The notes beneath the pieces were generated by a model. The model ran no database searches and was not told the DNA's origin. It was given only the letters and a program-made list of their open reading frames with translations. Shown in pieces: positions 8,612 through 17,371 of a stretch of DNA of 64,000 bases. Position numbers and translations under genes: made by a program. Source of the DNA: Bremerella volcania (lineage in GTDB: Bacteria > Planctomycetota > Planctomycetia > Pirellulales > Pirellulaceae); contig NZ_CP036289.1 of assembly GCF_007748115.1 (NCBI RefSeq), positions 372,001 through 436,000 of the forward strand, read 5' to 3'. Each line of letters begins with the position of its first letter. Position 1 is the first letter of the stretch.

Positions 8612-11233
8612 CTAGATGTCGAGGAACTTTCCGTACTGCAGGAAGGTCAACAGCCCATGCAGGTACGAGCCCCCGCCCACGAGCTTGACCTCGGCCAGCT
8701 TCAGTTTGTCGAGCCCGGCGTACGTGTTCACCGAGTAGGATGTTTCCTTCGAGATGTTTTTGAGCACTGGCTCGATCACGTCGTATAGCTTGAAGATCTC
8801 GTCCGCCGTATCCGGCTTCTTTTTGAGTTCTTCTGCCTTGGTGAACGTGAGGCTCATCTGTCGCACGAGGATACGCGTGAAGTTTTCGCCACCAACTTCC
8901 AGGCCGCGGAACCAGATGGAATTGGGGCCGCAGATGATCAGGTGACTTGCATCCGAGCCGACGTCGAGAATGCCGACGGCCTGCTGGGTCTCTTCCATTT
9001 GCTGGCGATACGACTCGTCCGAAAAGAGATCGAAATCGAAGAAATTGTAGATCGCCATCTGATCGGTTTGAACGAGATTAGGCGTGATGCCCAGGCCTCG
9101 CAGGAACGCCAATCGTTCTTGGAGCTTGGTCAAGCGTGTGGCGACGACCACGCACGTTCGCTTGGCTTCGCTTTCCAGGCCCATATCTTCCGGTGCGATA
9201 TTGTCATCCCAGACATGATAGTCCCAAGACAATTCTTCGATCGGAAAGGGGATCTGGTGACGCACTTCGTATTGAACCGTCTTGGGGATCTTCTTGTCTT
9301 CCACCGGCGGAAGACTCAAAAAGCGTCCCAGAACCTCGGTTGCCGGCAGGCTCAAGCAGACGATCGGCTTTCCTCGCTTGTCGTTGAAGACGTCTTTGCC
9401 AACCGTGCTGAAGAACTGCTCGACGGCGTCTTGAATCAGACCGCGGCGGTCGGCGTCGTCCGCTCGGGAGAGGGGCCGCTTGTATTCGATCTTCACCATC
9501 TGTTCGATGTGAACGATCGTTTCGATCTCGTCTTTCTTTTCGCCTTTGCGTTCCTTTCGCAGCAGCACCGCTTTCAGACCGGAGTTGCTCAGGTCGATAC
9601 CCCAGGCAAGGTCGCCCGTCGGGGCCTTTCTGCCGACCCCAATCAATCCGAACATGCCGCCGCTTTTGTTGGGTAGCAAGTTGGTTTCGATTTTAGCGAT
9701 GCCAATTCCCTGCAGTCCAAGTCCCACGGCGACGACAAAGCCGGAAGCAAACAGATCGAAGTGCTCGTTGTCGTTGACCGCATCGGTATTGAACTTGCGG
9801 TATCGCGGATAAAGATCGACGGGAATCCCCAGCGTGGTGGTCTTGGGAGGCTCGGTCCAATACGAGCTGGGTGCGCCGCGATTCTTGCGAGCCTGCTCGA
9901 CCCGTTGGGTGATCTTGTGGAGCCGATCGATCGAGTGCTTGTCTTTCGGCATCATCTTGACCAGGCGGCTGGCCATGCCGACCAGGATGGGGTCGGCATA
10001 CGAACTTCGCCGCAGGTCAGCCGAAAGGAAGGCCAGCTCTGAGACTTGATCGAAGAACTTCAAAAAGTTTTCCGTGCGGACCGACTCGGGAACTTCCGAG
10101 AGAACCTGGTGGGCTCGCTCGTAGCGGAACTGCTTGATGTACTGCTTGGCTTTCTCGACCAGCTTCTCGCGTTTCAAGCGATCGGCCTGGTCTTGGGACT
10201 TGCGAAGCTTTTCAGCCAGACGCTGGGCCGAAATGTCATGCGGCTTGAGTTCGAGCAGGCGTTCCACTTTGGGAAGCAGACGCGACGTGCGGCGTTCCTG
10301 GATGGCCGTTTTGATTTCCTGGGCGAGTCGCTTGATCTGCTTCTTCGTTTCGCTGACTTCCTCGTAAAGCTCTTTCAGCGATTCAGGCCAGAGGTTCTTC
10401 GGGATTTCCCGAATCAAGGCGACCGCTTTTTCGGCGTGCTTACCGTCGCGCAGCTGCTTGGCCTCGGCTTCGACTTCGGGCGCACGATTGATCAGGCGAT
10501 CTTTCTCGAGCGTGATCTGCGTGATCATGGTGGCGGCACGCTTGGCGAATTCGATCTCCCCCTCGTGCTGTGCCTTGGTGAGGGTTCGCAAAACATCGCA
10601 TGCGCGGTCATGTCGCCCGTCTTTAAGCAATGCTTCGGCTTCGTCGAACTTCGATTCCAGGGCTTCGCGCTGGGCAGTGGCAGAGGCCTGAAGGTTGACC
10701 CCGCATTGGCCGCAGAACCGTTCATGGACGGTGTTCATGCCACCGCACTCAGGGCAGGCCAGAAAGAGCGCGTCGCCGCAATCGGAACAAAAACGGCGCG
10801 AAGGTGGATTGAGCGTCGAACACTTGCGGCACTGGATACGGTCGCCAGGCTCCGCTGATTTCGCGGTGGCTTTATGGCTGCTTCCGTTGGAACTGGACGC
10901 GAGCCGAGCAGAACTGCTCGACTGCTCGATATCCAACTTCTTGTCGTACTCGGCTTTCTTTTCCTTATCGGTCAGCGTTGCGATGGCGTCCTCGACATGG
11001 TTGAAGACTTGTCGCCAGAGGCCAGGGTCGATTTCACCGAATTTGGAATGCAGCTGCTTGCGAGCTTTCTCGCCGTAATTGCGAATGTAATTGACGTCGT
11101 TCTCAAAAACTTCGAGTTTTAACACCTCGTAGAAATTGAGTGTTTTCCCCTCGGTTTTTATCCGAAGCAGACGGTCGTACGGGTCGATGCTCGATTCAGT
11201 GGGTGACATTTCACCATTGTATTTACGAATCAT
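8612..11233 (-). CDS. PilM-like actin-fold protein with J-like and zinc-ribbon N-terminus; apparent circular permutation
   Basis: This 873-residue protein has several parts. Residues about 20-105 resemble a J domain (NFYEVLKLEVFENDVNYIR ... TDKEKKAEYDKKL) but lack HPD. Two zinc ribbons follow at about 130-185 (CRKCS, CSDCG, CPECGG, CGQCG). A long charged coiled-coil region runs to about 440. The rest is a type IV pilus PilM/ComA-like ATPase core: AWGIDLSNSGLKAVLL (about 541-557), QIPFPIEELSWDYHVW, GILDVGSDASHLIICG and VGGGSYLHGLL near the end. The segment that normally ends PilM (LG-PV...AVALGLAL) is instead at about 467-511, before the core. PilM anchors the inner-membrane pilus complex with PilN, but no pilN lies next door. 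A second ATG at 11209 is an alternative start. A regulatory role is possible. Confidence 0.8.
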   Translation of the reverse strand: MIRKYNGEMSPTESSIDPYDRLLRIKTEGKTLNFYEVLKLEVFENDVNYIRNYGEKARKQLHSKFGEIDPGLWRQVFNHVEDAIATLTDKEKKAEYDKKLDIEQSSSSARLASSSNGSSHKATAKSAEPGDRIQCRKCSTLNPPSRRFCSDCGDALFLACPECGGMNTVHERFCGQCGVNLQASATAQREALESKFDEAEALLKDGRHDRACDVLRTLTKAQHEGEIEFAKRAATMITQITLEKDRLINRAPEVEAEAKQLRDGKHAEKAVALIREIPKNLWPESLKELYEEVSETKKQIKRLAQEIKTAIQERRTSRLLPKVERLLELKPHDISAQRLAEKLRKSQDQADRLKREKLVEKAKQYIKQFRYERAHQVLSEVPESVRTENFLKFFDQVSELAFLSADLRRSSYADPILVGMASRLVKMMPKDKHSIDRLHKITQRVEQARKNRGAPSSYWTEPPKTTTLGIPVDLYPRYRKFNTDAVNDNEHFDLFASGFVVAVGLGLQGIGIAKIETNLLPNKSGGMFGLIGVGRKAPTGDLAWGIDLSNSGLKAVLLRKERKGEKKDEIETIVHIEQMVKIEYKRPLSRADDADRRGLIQDAVEQFFSTVGKDVFNDKRGKPIVCLSLPATEVLGRFLSLPPVEDKKIPKTVQYEVRHQIPFPIEELSWDYHVWDDNIAPEDMGLESEAKRTCVVVATRLTKLQERLAFLRGLGITPNLVQTDQMAIYNFFDFDLFSDESYRQQMEETQQAVGILDVGSDASHLIICGPNSIWFRGLEVGGENFTRILVRQMSLTFTKAEELKKKPDTADEIFKLYDVIEPVLKNISKETSYSVNTYAGLDKLKLAEVKLVGGGSYLHGLLTFLQYGKFLDI

Positions 11234-11269
11234 GAAGGCTGTGTGAAGACGATTCCGGTGCGAGTACGC

Positions 11270-12523
11270 TTATTTGACGTGGAATTCAAGCGCGATTCCG
11301 ATTCGATTTTCTGAGGGAACGCGGGGAATGTAGGGATGGTCGCTTTCCAGGACAATGTGCCCGATCGTTTGACCATAATAATTCCCACTAGGCGCACCGG
11401 GGGGTACCTGGATCTGTAGCTGGAACATGCCGCGATCAGCATCCAAGGGGACGACTTTTACGTCGAGAAATTTTGGATATTTGCGGATGTTGGTGACCTT
11501 CCAGGGGGTCGATCCCTGATCGACGCGAAAATTGAGCTTCAGCAGTTCGCTCCCTTCCGCGGAAGAGACCTCACCCAGCTTGATGCGTCCCCAGCCGTCG
11601 ATCAGGGTCGAAAAGAAGGTTGCTCCTGGGTCTTTGACGCGAAGATCGATGTTCAAGGCAACCTCCGGAGTTCGCGCCTCGACCTCCTCTTCCTCGGCAA
11701 GTTCTTCGGGATGGGCGGTGAATACGACCTGACCGACATGGTGCTCCGATTCCAAATCGCCGGGCACTTCGACCTTGATGATGTAGCCGCAGCGTCCTTC
11801 GACCGCCTTTAGATCTTCGGGCGAGGCCTCGTGCAGCGAGACCTTGACGCCGGGGATGCTGGCTTTGACGGTTTGAGTTACCTCGCCCAGCGACTTGAGC
11901 GTGCGGGAATACAGCAGGACTTCTTTCGTGGGACTGTCGCCGGGGTAAAGCGAGGAGAAGACCACTTTCGATTCGCTCAAACCCAGGCGCGTTTCGGTTA
12001 GGCCTTTGACGACGAATTCGATCTCTTTGCGGTCAGGGTCGTTGGTGAAAATAACCGCGGACTGAGAGAAGTTTCCTTCTTTGAATTTCAAGGTCCATTC
12101 GAGTTTGATTTCCGCCGTCTCGCCTGGCAAAACCTTCGAGGTTTCCAGGCCGAGCAGCGTGCAACTGCACGAACTGGGACCTTGCTTGAGTTCCAGGGGA
12201 GCGGTCCCCTCGTTGCGGATTTTGAAAACGTGCTGGGCCTGCGTGAATCGGGGCAGGACGCCAAAGTTGTAGGACGTTTCGTCCGTCACCGCGATGGGGT
12301 AAGCCGTGTTCTTCTTGGCTGCGGCCTTCTCCTGCTTGGGTGTTTCTTCTTCGGTCTTGGTGACAGGCTTTGTGGTCGTCGAGGGCTTCTGGGGACTGGC
12401 CGCTTTGGTTTCTTTTTCCGGAGCTGGATTCGACGACTGAGAATCGAAGGGGCCTGACAACCACAAGACTCCCGCGGTGGTGACGGAAATCAGAAGAATG
12501 ATCAGGGGCATGAAGCGGCTCAT
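11270..12523 (-). CDS. DUF1573 domain envelope protein
   Basis: The ATG at 12523 gives 417 residues with a hydrophobic N-terminus (MSRFMPLIILLISVTTAGVL), a signal peptide or anchor; the frame extends to 12586 but overlaps the upstream terminator hairpin. After a Lys/Thr/Pro-rich linker, residues about 95-180 form a DUF1573 / ASH-like immunoglobulin fold with the family's paired cysteines (QGPSSCSCTLLGL) and the phrase VLPGETAEIKLEW. A second, less typical beta domain fills the C-terminal half. DUF1573 proteins are abundant in Bacteroidetes and planctomycetes, are exported, and have no known enzyme activity. It lies 36 bp upstream of the PilM-like gene in the same orientation, so the two may be cotranscribed. 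Confidence 0.85.
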   Translation of the reverse strand: MSRFMPLIILLISVTTAGVLWLSGPFDSQSSNPAPEKETKAASPQKPSTTTKPVTKTEEETPKQEKAAAKKNTAYPIAVTDETSYNFGVLPRFTQAQHVFKIRNEGTAPLELKQGPSSCSCTLLGLETSKVLPGETAEIKLEWTLKFKEGNFSQSAVIFTNDPDRKEIEFVVKGLTETRLGLSESKVVFSSLYPGDSPTKEVLLYSRTLKSLGEVTQTVKASIPGVKVSLHEASPEDLKAVEGRCGYIIKVEVPGDLESEHHVGQVVFTAHPEELAEEEEVEARTPEVALNIDLRVKDPGATFFSTLIDGWGRIKLGEVSSAEGSELLKLNFRVDQGSTPWKVTNIRKYPKFLDVKVVPLDADRGMFQLQIQVPPGAPSGNYYGQTIGHIVLESDHPYIPRVPSENRIGIALEFHVK

Positions 12524-12563
12524 AACAGTGAACTCAACAGTAAGAATGGAAAGTATTATGAAA

Positions 12564-12594
12564 GCGAGCCTTGGGGTTTCCCCCAAGGCTCGGA
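12564..12594 (-). terminator. Hairpin terminator after the first DUF1559 gene
   Basis: A GC-rich stem of GAGCCTTGGGG with CCCCAAGGCTC and a 4-nt loop lies 60 bp beyond the stop of the DUF1559 gene. On the minus strand it is followed by GCTTTCATAAT, a weak T-rich tail. Confidence 0.6.
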
Positions 12595-12653
12595 CTTTCT
12601 AGAGGTATCGTAGTTTCGGTTCCTCTCGCAGGTAAGGCAAAGGCCATCGAAGA

Positions 12654-13946
12654 CTAGTCTTCGAAGGTACCCTTTTGAGCCTTACGAGGCAGGATGTTGA
12701 CACCGCAGTAGATGTCGAACCAGTCCATTTCAACCGTGTCGTCGGTGTAACCAACGCCACCGATCAGCAGATCTTCGCTGTTGGCTTCGTCGTCAATCGA
12801 GAAACCTGGGTTCAGGAAGCCGTCGCCGTTGACGTCGAAAGCGGTCTTGACCGAACCGTCAGCCATCAGGATGTTAGCAGCACCGCCGGTCTTACCAACC
12901 GAGTGCCAAGCGAACCAGTCACGAGTGTCCTGAGCCCATTGCTGGCTCGTACCACCCTGACCAGCAACGCGCTGACCGATGTCGTTGAACGTACCGGTAC
13001 CGGTCGTGTCGGTCGAGGTTTCGTCGTTACCCCACTTGGTAGGATCGTCCAGACCGTCCCAAGCACCGCTGACGCCATCGGAATCGTAGGCGACGAAGGT
13101 CGAGTGCGAAACGCTAACCGTGGTGGTGATGCCGGACTTCGAGGACAGAGCAGCAGGACCGTCGTTGAACGATTCAGCCAGACGTGCACCTTCGGTCAGG
13201 TCAGCGTCGACGCTGATGTCGTTGTCGAGAACGGCTTCGTCAGTGTCGCCAGGAGCACCACAACCATGCAGCGGAATGGCTTGCGAAGGAACGATGGCCG
13301 ATTCAACCGTACGCAGACGGAGGCCACCCTTCGAGCCGCCCAGACCCTTCATCGGACCTTCAATAAGGAGATCCTTGCCGCTGGCCGAGTACTTAGGCTG
13401 TTCACGAACAGCGAACCAGCTGGAAGCATAGTTCGTGTTGTAACCCTGGTCGATCAGGAAAGTCTTCAGGTATTCACCACGGTCGTTACCTGGGGTGTTG
13501 TACGCGGTGCCGCTGAACGGAGTCGTTTCCGAACCGCAGATGCCGCCGTACAGCTTGAAGGTTTCAGCACCTTCTTTTGGACCGGTCGAACCGGTTGGGC
13601 CACCGAGAAGGTCGTTCAGCTTTTCCAGACCACGCAGTGGCGAGGTTGGGCAGAGCATTTCGGCAGGAGCAGCGGAACCGGTGTTCACCAGGTCAGCAAC
13701 CCAACCGTAGGTGTCTGGGCAACCGTCACGACGGTAGTCGTAAGCGGAGCTGATCAGACGGCCCTTCTTGTCGACGCCGGAGAAAATGTAGGCACCGATA
13801 CCGAATTGACGCAGGTTGTTCTTGCATTCTGCATTACGAGCAGCTTCACGAGCACGCGAAACGGCAGGCAACAGCAGGGCAACGAGGATACCGATGATGG
13901 CGATAACCACCAACAGTTCAATCAACGTGAAACCACGCTTCTTCAT
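12654..13946 (-). CDS. DUF1559 prepilin-like protein
   Basis: This 430-residue protein starts with a type IV prepilin-type N-terminus: a short basic leader, cleavage motif [19 protein letters not shown] with Glu at position 5 of the mature form, then one hydrophobic helix. The DUF1559 body follows, with the [18 protein letters not shown] segment and the C-terminal [19 protein letters not shown] (the H-X9-DG-type motif). A Shine-Dalgarno GGAG lies 8 nt before the ATG. DUF1559 proteins are a large planctomycete-type family thought to be pseudopilins or surface proteins. The gene is followed at 14293 by a second, diverged copy in the same orientation and has its own terminator. Confidence 0.93.
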   Translation of the reverse strand: MKKRGFTLIELLVVIAIIGILVALLLPAVSRAREAARNAECKNNLRQFGIGAYIFSGVDKKGRLISSAYDYRRDGCPDTYGWVADLVNTGSAAPAEMLCPTSPLRGLEKLNDLLGGPTGSTGPKEGAETFKLYGGICGSETTPFSGTAYNTPGNDRGEYLKTFLIDQGYNTNYASSWFAVREQPKYSASGKDLLIEGPMKGLGGSKGGLRLRTVESAIVPSQAIPLHGCGAPGDTDEAVLDNDISVDADLTEGARLAESFNDGPAALSSKSGITTTVSVSHSTFVAYDSDGVSGAWDGLDDPTKWGNDETSTDTTGTGTFNDIGQRVAGQGGTSQQWAQDTRDWFAWHSVGKTGGAANILMADGSVKTAFDVNGDGFLNPGFSIDDEANSEDLLIGGVGYTDDTVEMDWFDIYCGVNILPRKAQKGTFED

Positions 13947-14008
13947 TGAAAATCTCCAAGGATTTAGTTACAAGCAATTGTGGAAAGAGTGTCGAAAGAC
14001 GCTTTTCA

Positions 14009-14058
14009 GAGGGCCGAAGCACGGAGTTCCAAATCTAGTGCTTCGGTCTCTCTTTTTT
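14009..14058 (+). other. Hairpin in the leader of the first DUF1559 gene, terminator-like on the plus strand
   Basis: GCCGAAGCAC (14013-14022) pairs with GTGCTTCGGT (14038-14047), extended by AGAG/TCTCT pairs, with a 15-nt loop. A T-run TCTTTTTTT follows on the plus strand only. It lies between the two DUF1559 genes, which run on the minus strand, so it may act as a plus-strand terminator against antisense reading or as a 5' leader structure on the minus strand. No plus-strand gene upstream explains it. Confidence 0.45.
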
Positions 14059-14292
14059 TGTGCTGTGTTGTTCCATCTGGGGTTGGGGGCTTTGAAGACG
14101 CTTTTCGCGTGATCAAAAGCGGGTTGACATAACTACGAATAGGAACCGATTTACTACTACGACCTCCTTTCAGTAAAGTGATTTGGCTAGATTGTCGCTT
14201 TGGATTGTCAACGTAATGTGAATCTCGGAGCGAATTTTCGATTAAGGTTAATTCCACTTCTTTTGGCGGTCGTTAACCCTCATTTGTGGCAG

Positions 14293-15519
14293 CTATTTGA
14301 ACTTCAGCGGTTTCAGATCCCACCGCGAATAACACTCGGTTTCGGGGACTTCCGCCTCGGTGTCGCGTTCGTAGCCGACCAGGTAATCTTCGCCGGCGAT
14401 AAAGCCTGGGTTCAGATACCCATCCCCATCGCTATCGGTGAGCGAGCGGACGCTTCCGTCGGCCATCAGGACATTGCAGACGTCGCCATGATTGGCGCCA
14501 AACTGACGCAGGTCCTGACGGCATCCTTCCCACCATGCTTCCTTCCAGACCGCCTCGCTTACGCTCGAGAAGGTTGGTGGCTGAAGTAGGGTGGTGGGTG
14601 TCCAGCCGGCGATGGTGTCACTGGGACTGGCCGAAACCCGGGGGCCCCAGGTGCAGAAGGGAACCATCGGATCACCTGCACTCACGCTGCCGGACAGACC
14701 GCGTGATAGCAGCCCGCCACCGCCCGAGAGGCCGTCTCCCAGGAGGGGAATCAAGCTTGAGGAAGTGGCCGAGTTGTCGACCATTGCCGTGGTTAGCGGG
14801 CCATGGGTTGCCGCGAGCGATACCAGAGGGTTGGTGCCGGTGGTGGTGACCAGGTTGCCCGTTGCGCGACGCGTGGAGCTGTCATACGACATGCGGACTC
14901 GCGACCGGATCAGGAACCAATGGGCAGTGTAATTCGTGTTATAGAGCTTGTCGTAAATCTTCGTCTTGACATGATTGTCACGATCGTCACCCGGAGTCTG
15001 CAGGCCAGCCGTTTCACAGATCTCGCGGCAGGGGTTCTTGCCGGCCAGGCCGCTTTCGAGCGCGACGGTCAAAGATCCGAGCGAATCCCCTTCGGGGTCA
15101 GCAAAGGCCGCGTAATCGTTGGGCGCCGTTCCCGTTTTGGTGACGTTGGTTTGTGACAGCAGGTCTTCGTAGGTGTCGGAGATTTGGGAGTTGTTCGAGG
15201 CGCACAGCATGTCACCAACGCCAATATTGGAATTGACCATGTCGGCGACCCAGCCCACTTCGGTGACCGCTCCATCGCGCTTCCAGCTGAATCCGCCCGA
15301 AGCCAGGCGTCGTCCCTTATCGATACCGGCGAAGTTGACCATGCCGATGCCGATTTGCTTCAGGTTCGACTGGCATTCCATCCGCCGTGCCGAGGCCCGA
15401 GCGCTGGCAACCGCAGGCAGAACCAGGCCGACAAGAATTCCGATGATCGCGATCACGACCAACAGTTCGACGAGCGTGAATGCAGGTCGCGGTTTAGCAA
15501 GCAAATGGTTCGATGTCAT
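14293..15519 (-). CDS. DUF1559 prepilin-like protein (second copy)
   Basis: The ATG at 15519 is chosen because it puts the prepilin-like motif ([20 protein letters not shown]) 12-13 residues from the start; the frame is open 50 codons further up but that part does not look coding. The 408-residue protein shares with the downstream DUF1559 protein the segments [20 protein letters not shown] and [20 protein letters not shown], plus the same layout of loops. The two are diverged paralogs. The expected location is the envelope after prepilin-peptidase processing. No minor pseudopilin or secretion genes are adjacent. Confidence 0.92.
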   Translation of the reverse strand: MTSNHLLAKPRPAFTLVELLVVIAIIGILVGLVLPAVASARASARRMECQSNLKQIGIGMVNFAGIDKGRRLASGGFSWKRDGAVTEVGWVADMVNSNIGVGDMLCASNNSQISDTYEDLLSQTNVTKTGTAPNDYAAFADPEGDSLGSLTVALESGLAGKNPCREICETAGLQTPGDDRDNHVKTKIYDKLYNTNYTAHWFLIRSRVRMSYDSSTRRATGNLVTTTGTNPLVSLAATHGPLTTAMVDNSATSSSLIPLLGDGLSGGGGLLSRGLSGSVSAGDPMVPFCTWGPRVSASPSDTIAGWTPTTLLQPPTFSSVSEAVWKEAWWEGCRQDLRQFGANHGDVCNVLMADGSVRSLTDSDGDGYLNPGFIAGEDYLVGYERDTEAEVPETECYSRWDLKPLKFK

Positions 15520-16227
15520 GAGTTTCTGCGTTTCGTGTGGCGATTGAGCAGTGTCGCGATTCTGGCATAGGGCGACATCGAGTATTCCATTCCACGTTTC
15601 GAATGCCCGGAGCGAGATTCTTCCAGATTCCATGGCGGAGTGCTCTTCAAGCGGGACGCGGGTTGGCAAAATTTCGTGAAAGTGATTTCACTTACACCTA
15701 CTGATTGCCCGCCTTGCCGATTACATTTCGCCATATTGTCGGGAGGACATGTTAAGAACGGATTTAGCCCTCGTTGTCTTCGCTTGAAGAGAAGCTGGCA
15801 GAAGCCAGCCAAGAATCCGAAGATGCACCGTCGTAAGAGGGTACTGAGCTGAATTGTTAAGAGTGGGGGGATCGCATGACAGAGGGTAAACAGCGGGTAA
15901 GTTGACCCATACAAGGAAAAAGGCCACCCAAAATCGCCCGTTAAACGAACGAACGTCATTGGGTGGCCTTTTCCTGGAACTCACACTTGCTTCGTAAACA
16001 TTCTTGGAGGGAAATGTTTCGATAGGCTCGTTACGATCTCTTCATAGTAATGGTTCGATCCCTGGAAAAAAATATCAAGAATTCATCGATCGAATTCCTC
16101 AACGTGGGGAAAATCTCTCGATTCATTGTCGGATCTTTTCCGGCAGGCGGGCATCTAAACGGAAAAACTTAGTGGGAAAGAGCCTCGATTCTCGATTCGT
16201 TCAATACCTCTTCCTTAGGAGTAAGTG
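15520..16227. other. 708-bp divergent intergenic region with no recognised gene
   Basis: The region separates the minus-strand DUF1559 gene and the plus-strand MOSC gene. No convincing protein-coding frame is present. It holds a small hairpin around 15790-15806 (GCTGG/CCAGC) and a large terminator-like inverted repeat at 15914-15975. Confidence 0.6.
15914..15975. terminator. Bidirectional terminator-like inverted repeat in a divergent promoter region
   Basis: The arms AGGAAAAAGGCCACCCAA and TTGGGTGGCCTTTTCCT are complementary over 17 bp with one bulged A, separated by 27 nt. Both strands end in a T-run (TTTT on plus, TTTTT on minus). Because flanking genes are transcribed away from it, it implies a further unannotated transcript on one side. 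Confidence 0.6.
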
Positions 16228-16935
16228 TTGTCTATTAAGGGAGTTATCGTTCAGGTGGCTGTCGGCATGCCCCAGAAATATGGCAGCGAGGAAGCGACCG
16301 ATCCGATGGATAAGACCTGGGAGACGGGCTTTTTTAAGAAGCCTGTCTCCATCTCAGTTCGTTTAAATCGCTTGGGCTTCGAGGGGGATGGCGTCGCCGA
16401 TACCGTCCATCATGGGGGAGTGGATAAAGCCGTTCTGTGTTACTCGGCCGAACATTACCCTGTTTGGCGAAATGAATTCCAACGGATGGAGGCCGTTTCC
16501 GAGCGTCTCTCGATTGAGGACTTCGGTAACGGGGCGTTTGGCGAGAACCTGACGGTCAGCGGGCTTTCGGAAGAAAACGTCTGCCTGGGGGACGTTTATG
16601 AAGTGGGAAGCGCGAAAGTCCAAGTCTCGCAGCCGCGCCAACCTTGCTGGAAGCTAGGACGACGCTGGCGTCTGAAGCAATTAACCGCCCTTGCCGTATC
16701 GACCGGACGGATGGGCTGGTATGTGCGCGTGATCGAAGAAGGGGCCGTTTCTGCCGGCCAGGAAATGAAGTTGATCGAGCGACCACTTCCTGATTGGCCG
16801 ATTGCTCGGCTGAACGAGCTGTTCTACCACGATCGAAGCAACCTGAAAGACGCCCAGGCGATGGCCGATTGCGTGGTATTAGCCGAATCGTGGCGGAGTG
16901 AATTTCGAAAGCGAATCGAAAAATCCGCGGGCTAG
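16228..16935 (+). CDS. MOSC domain protein (YiiM-like)
   Basis: A TTG at 16228 is preferred over the GTG at 16225 because TTAGGAG ends 6 nt before it. The 235-residue protein has the YiiM-type N-terminus (VIVQVAVGMPQKYG), the GDGVADTVHHGGVDKAVLCY motif and FGENLTVSGL, and the conserved cysteine in VSQPRQPCWKLGRR. MOSC domains are related to the molybdenum cofactor sulfurase C-terminus and bind sulfur- or Moco-bearing substrates; YiiM proteins take part in molybdoenzyme-dependent reduction of N-hydroxylated compounds. No Moco enzyme is adjacent, so the partner is unknown. The C-terminal 55 residues form the 3-alpha extension (RLNELFYHDRSNLKDAQAM) of YiiM proteins. Confidence 0.88.
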   Translation: MSIKGVIVQVAVGMPQKYGSEEATDPMDKTWETGFFKKPVSISVRLNRLGFEGDGVADTVHHGGVDKAVLCYSAEHYPVWRNEFQRMEAVSERLSIEDFGNGAFGENLTVSGLSEENVCLGDVYEVGSAKVQVSQPRQPCWKLGRRWRLKQLTALAVSTGRMGWYVRVIEEGAVSAGQEMKLIERPLPDWPIARLNELFYHDRSNLKDAQAMADCVVLAESWRSEFRKRIEKSAG

Positions 16936-17084
16936 CAAACTTTGCCCAAAGCCTATTGTGGGTTCTGTTTTCTCGTAAACAAAAATGATGAATGGATTTA
17001 GTGAACCTGGGGCATGCCTGTGGACGAATTTAATCTTCATGTTTCCGACCTATCCTCATCGTTGTTATGAGGTAAAATAGGGAA

Positions 17085-17283
17085 GCATCACGAACAAAGG
17101 ATATAAACCTTCGGCCCACATCGGCTGAGGGACCAATTTTTTGCGATTGCCCGTTTCATCAACGGCTAGTGCACGTGCACGCTCAGAAACGCGCAATTCT
17201 CGCAGCGACTCCACTCGTCGCATCTGGCCGAAGGTTTACTTACAGAAAACGCCTCGCTGACTAAGCGGGGCGTTTTTTGTTTC
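17085..17283 (+). ncRNA. Candidate structured small RNA (6S-like architecture)
   Basis: A 13-bp perfect closing stem, TAAACCTTCGGCC at 17104-17116 with GGCCGAAGGTTTA at 17226-17238, encloses 109 nt. Inside are short helices (CCGTT/AACGG around 17152-17164, TTGCG/CGCAA, GCGAC/GTCGC at 17205-17221) and the palindrome GTGCACGTGCAC. A 13-bp terminator with TTTTTT follows directly. A possible -10 (TAAAAT, 17073-17078) would give a transcript of about 200 nt. A long closing stem with an open centre and this size recall 6S RNA, but no conserved 6S sequence could be confirmed; SRP, tmRNA and RNase P signatures are absent. It lies between the convergent MOSC and rlmN genes. Confidence 0.5.
17246..17281 (+). 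terminator. Rho-independent terminator of the candidate small RNA
   Basis: AAAACGCCTCGCT pairs with AGCGGGGCGTTTT (one G-U pair) around the loop GACTA, followed by TTGTTT. It is eight nucleotides past the closing stem of the candidate RNA and could also stop readthrough from the MOSC gene 310 bp upstream. Confidence 0.85.
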
Positions 17284-17371
17284 TTGGGAGAGAAGCGGGA
17301 GTAACCACCGATGGTCATTCATGTCTGCGGCAGATAGCCATCCTACGGTTCAAGTGAAATTACCGAGGCCA

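Noticed and set aside
12675-13949. Plus-strand open frame of 424 codons opposite the DUF1559 gene
   Set aside because: The minus-strand gene has a pilin-type start, ribosome binding site and family motifs; the plus frame has a Thr/Val/Gln-rich shadow composition.
16055-16075. T-arm-like string GGTTCGATCCC as a possible tRNA
   Set aside because: No matching stems, anticodon arm or acceptor could be found around it.
17085-17283. SRP RNA, tmRNA or RNase P RNA as identity of the candidate RNA
   Set aside because: The SRP apical motif, the tmRNA tag frame and tRNA-like ends, and the RNase P core signatures are not present, and the size fits neither tmRNA nor RNase P.
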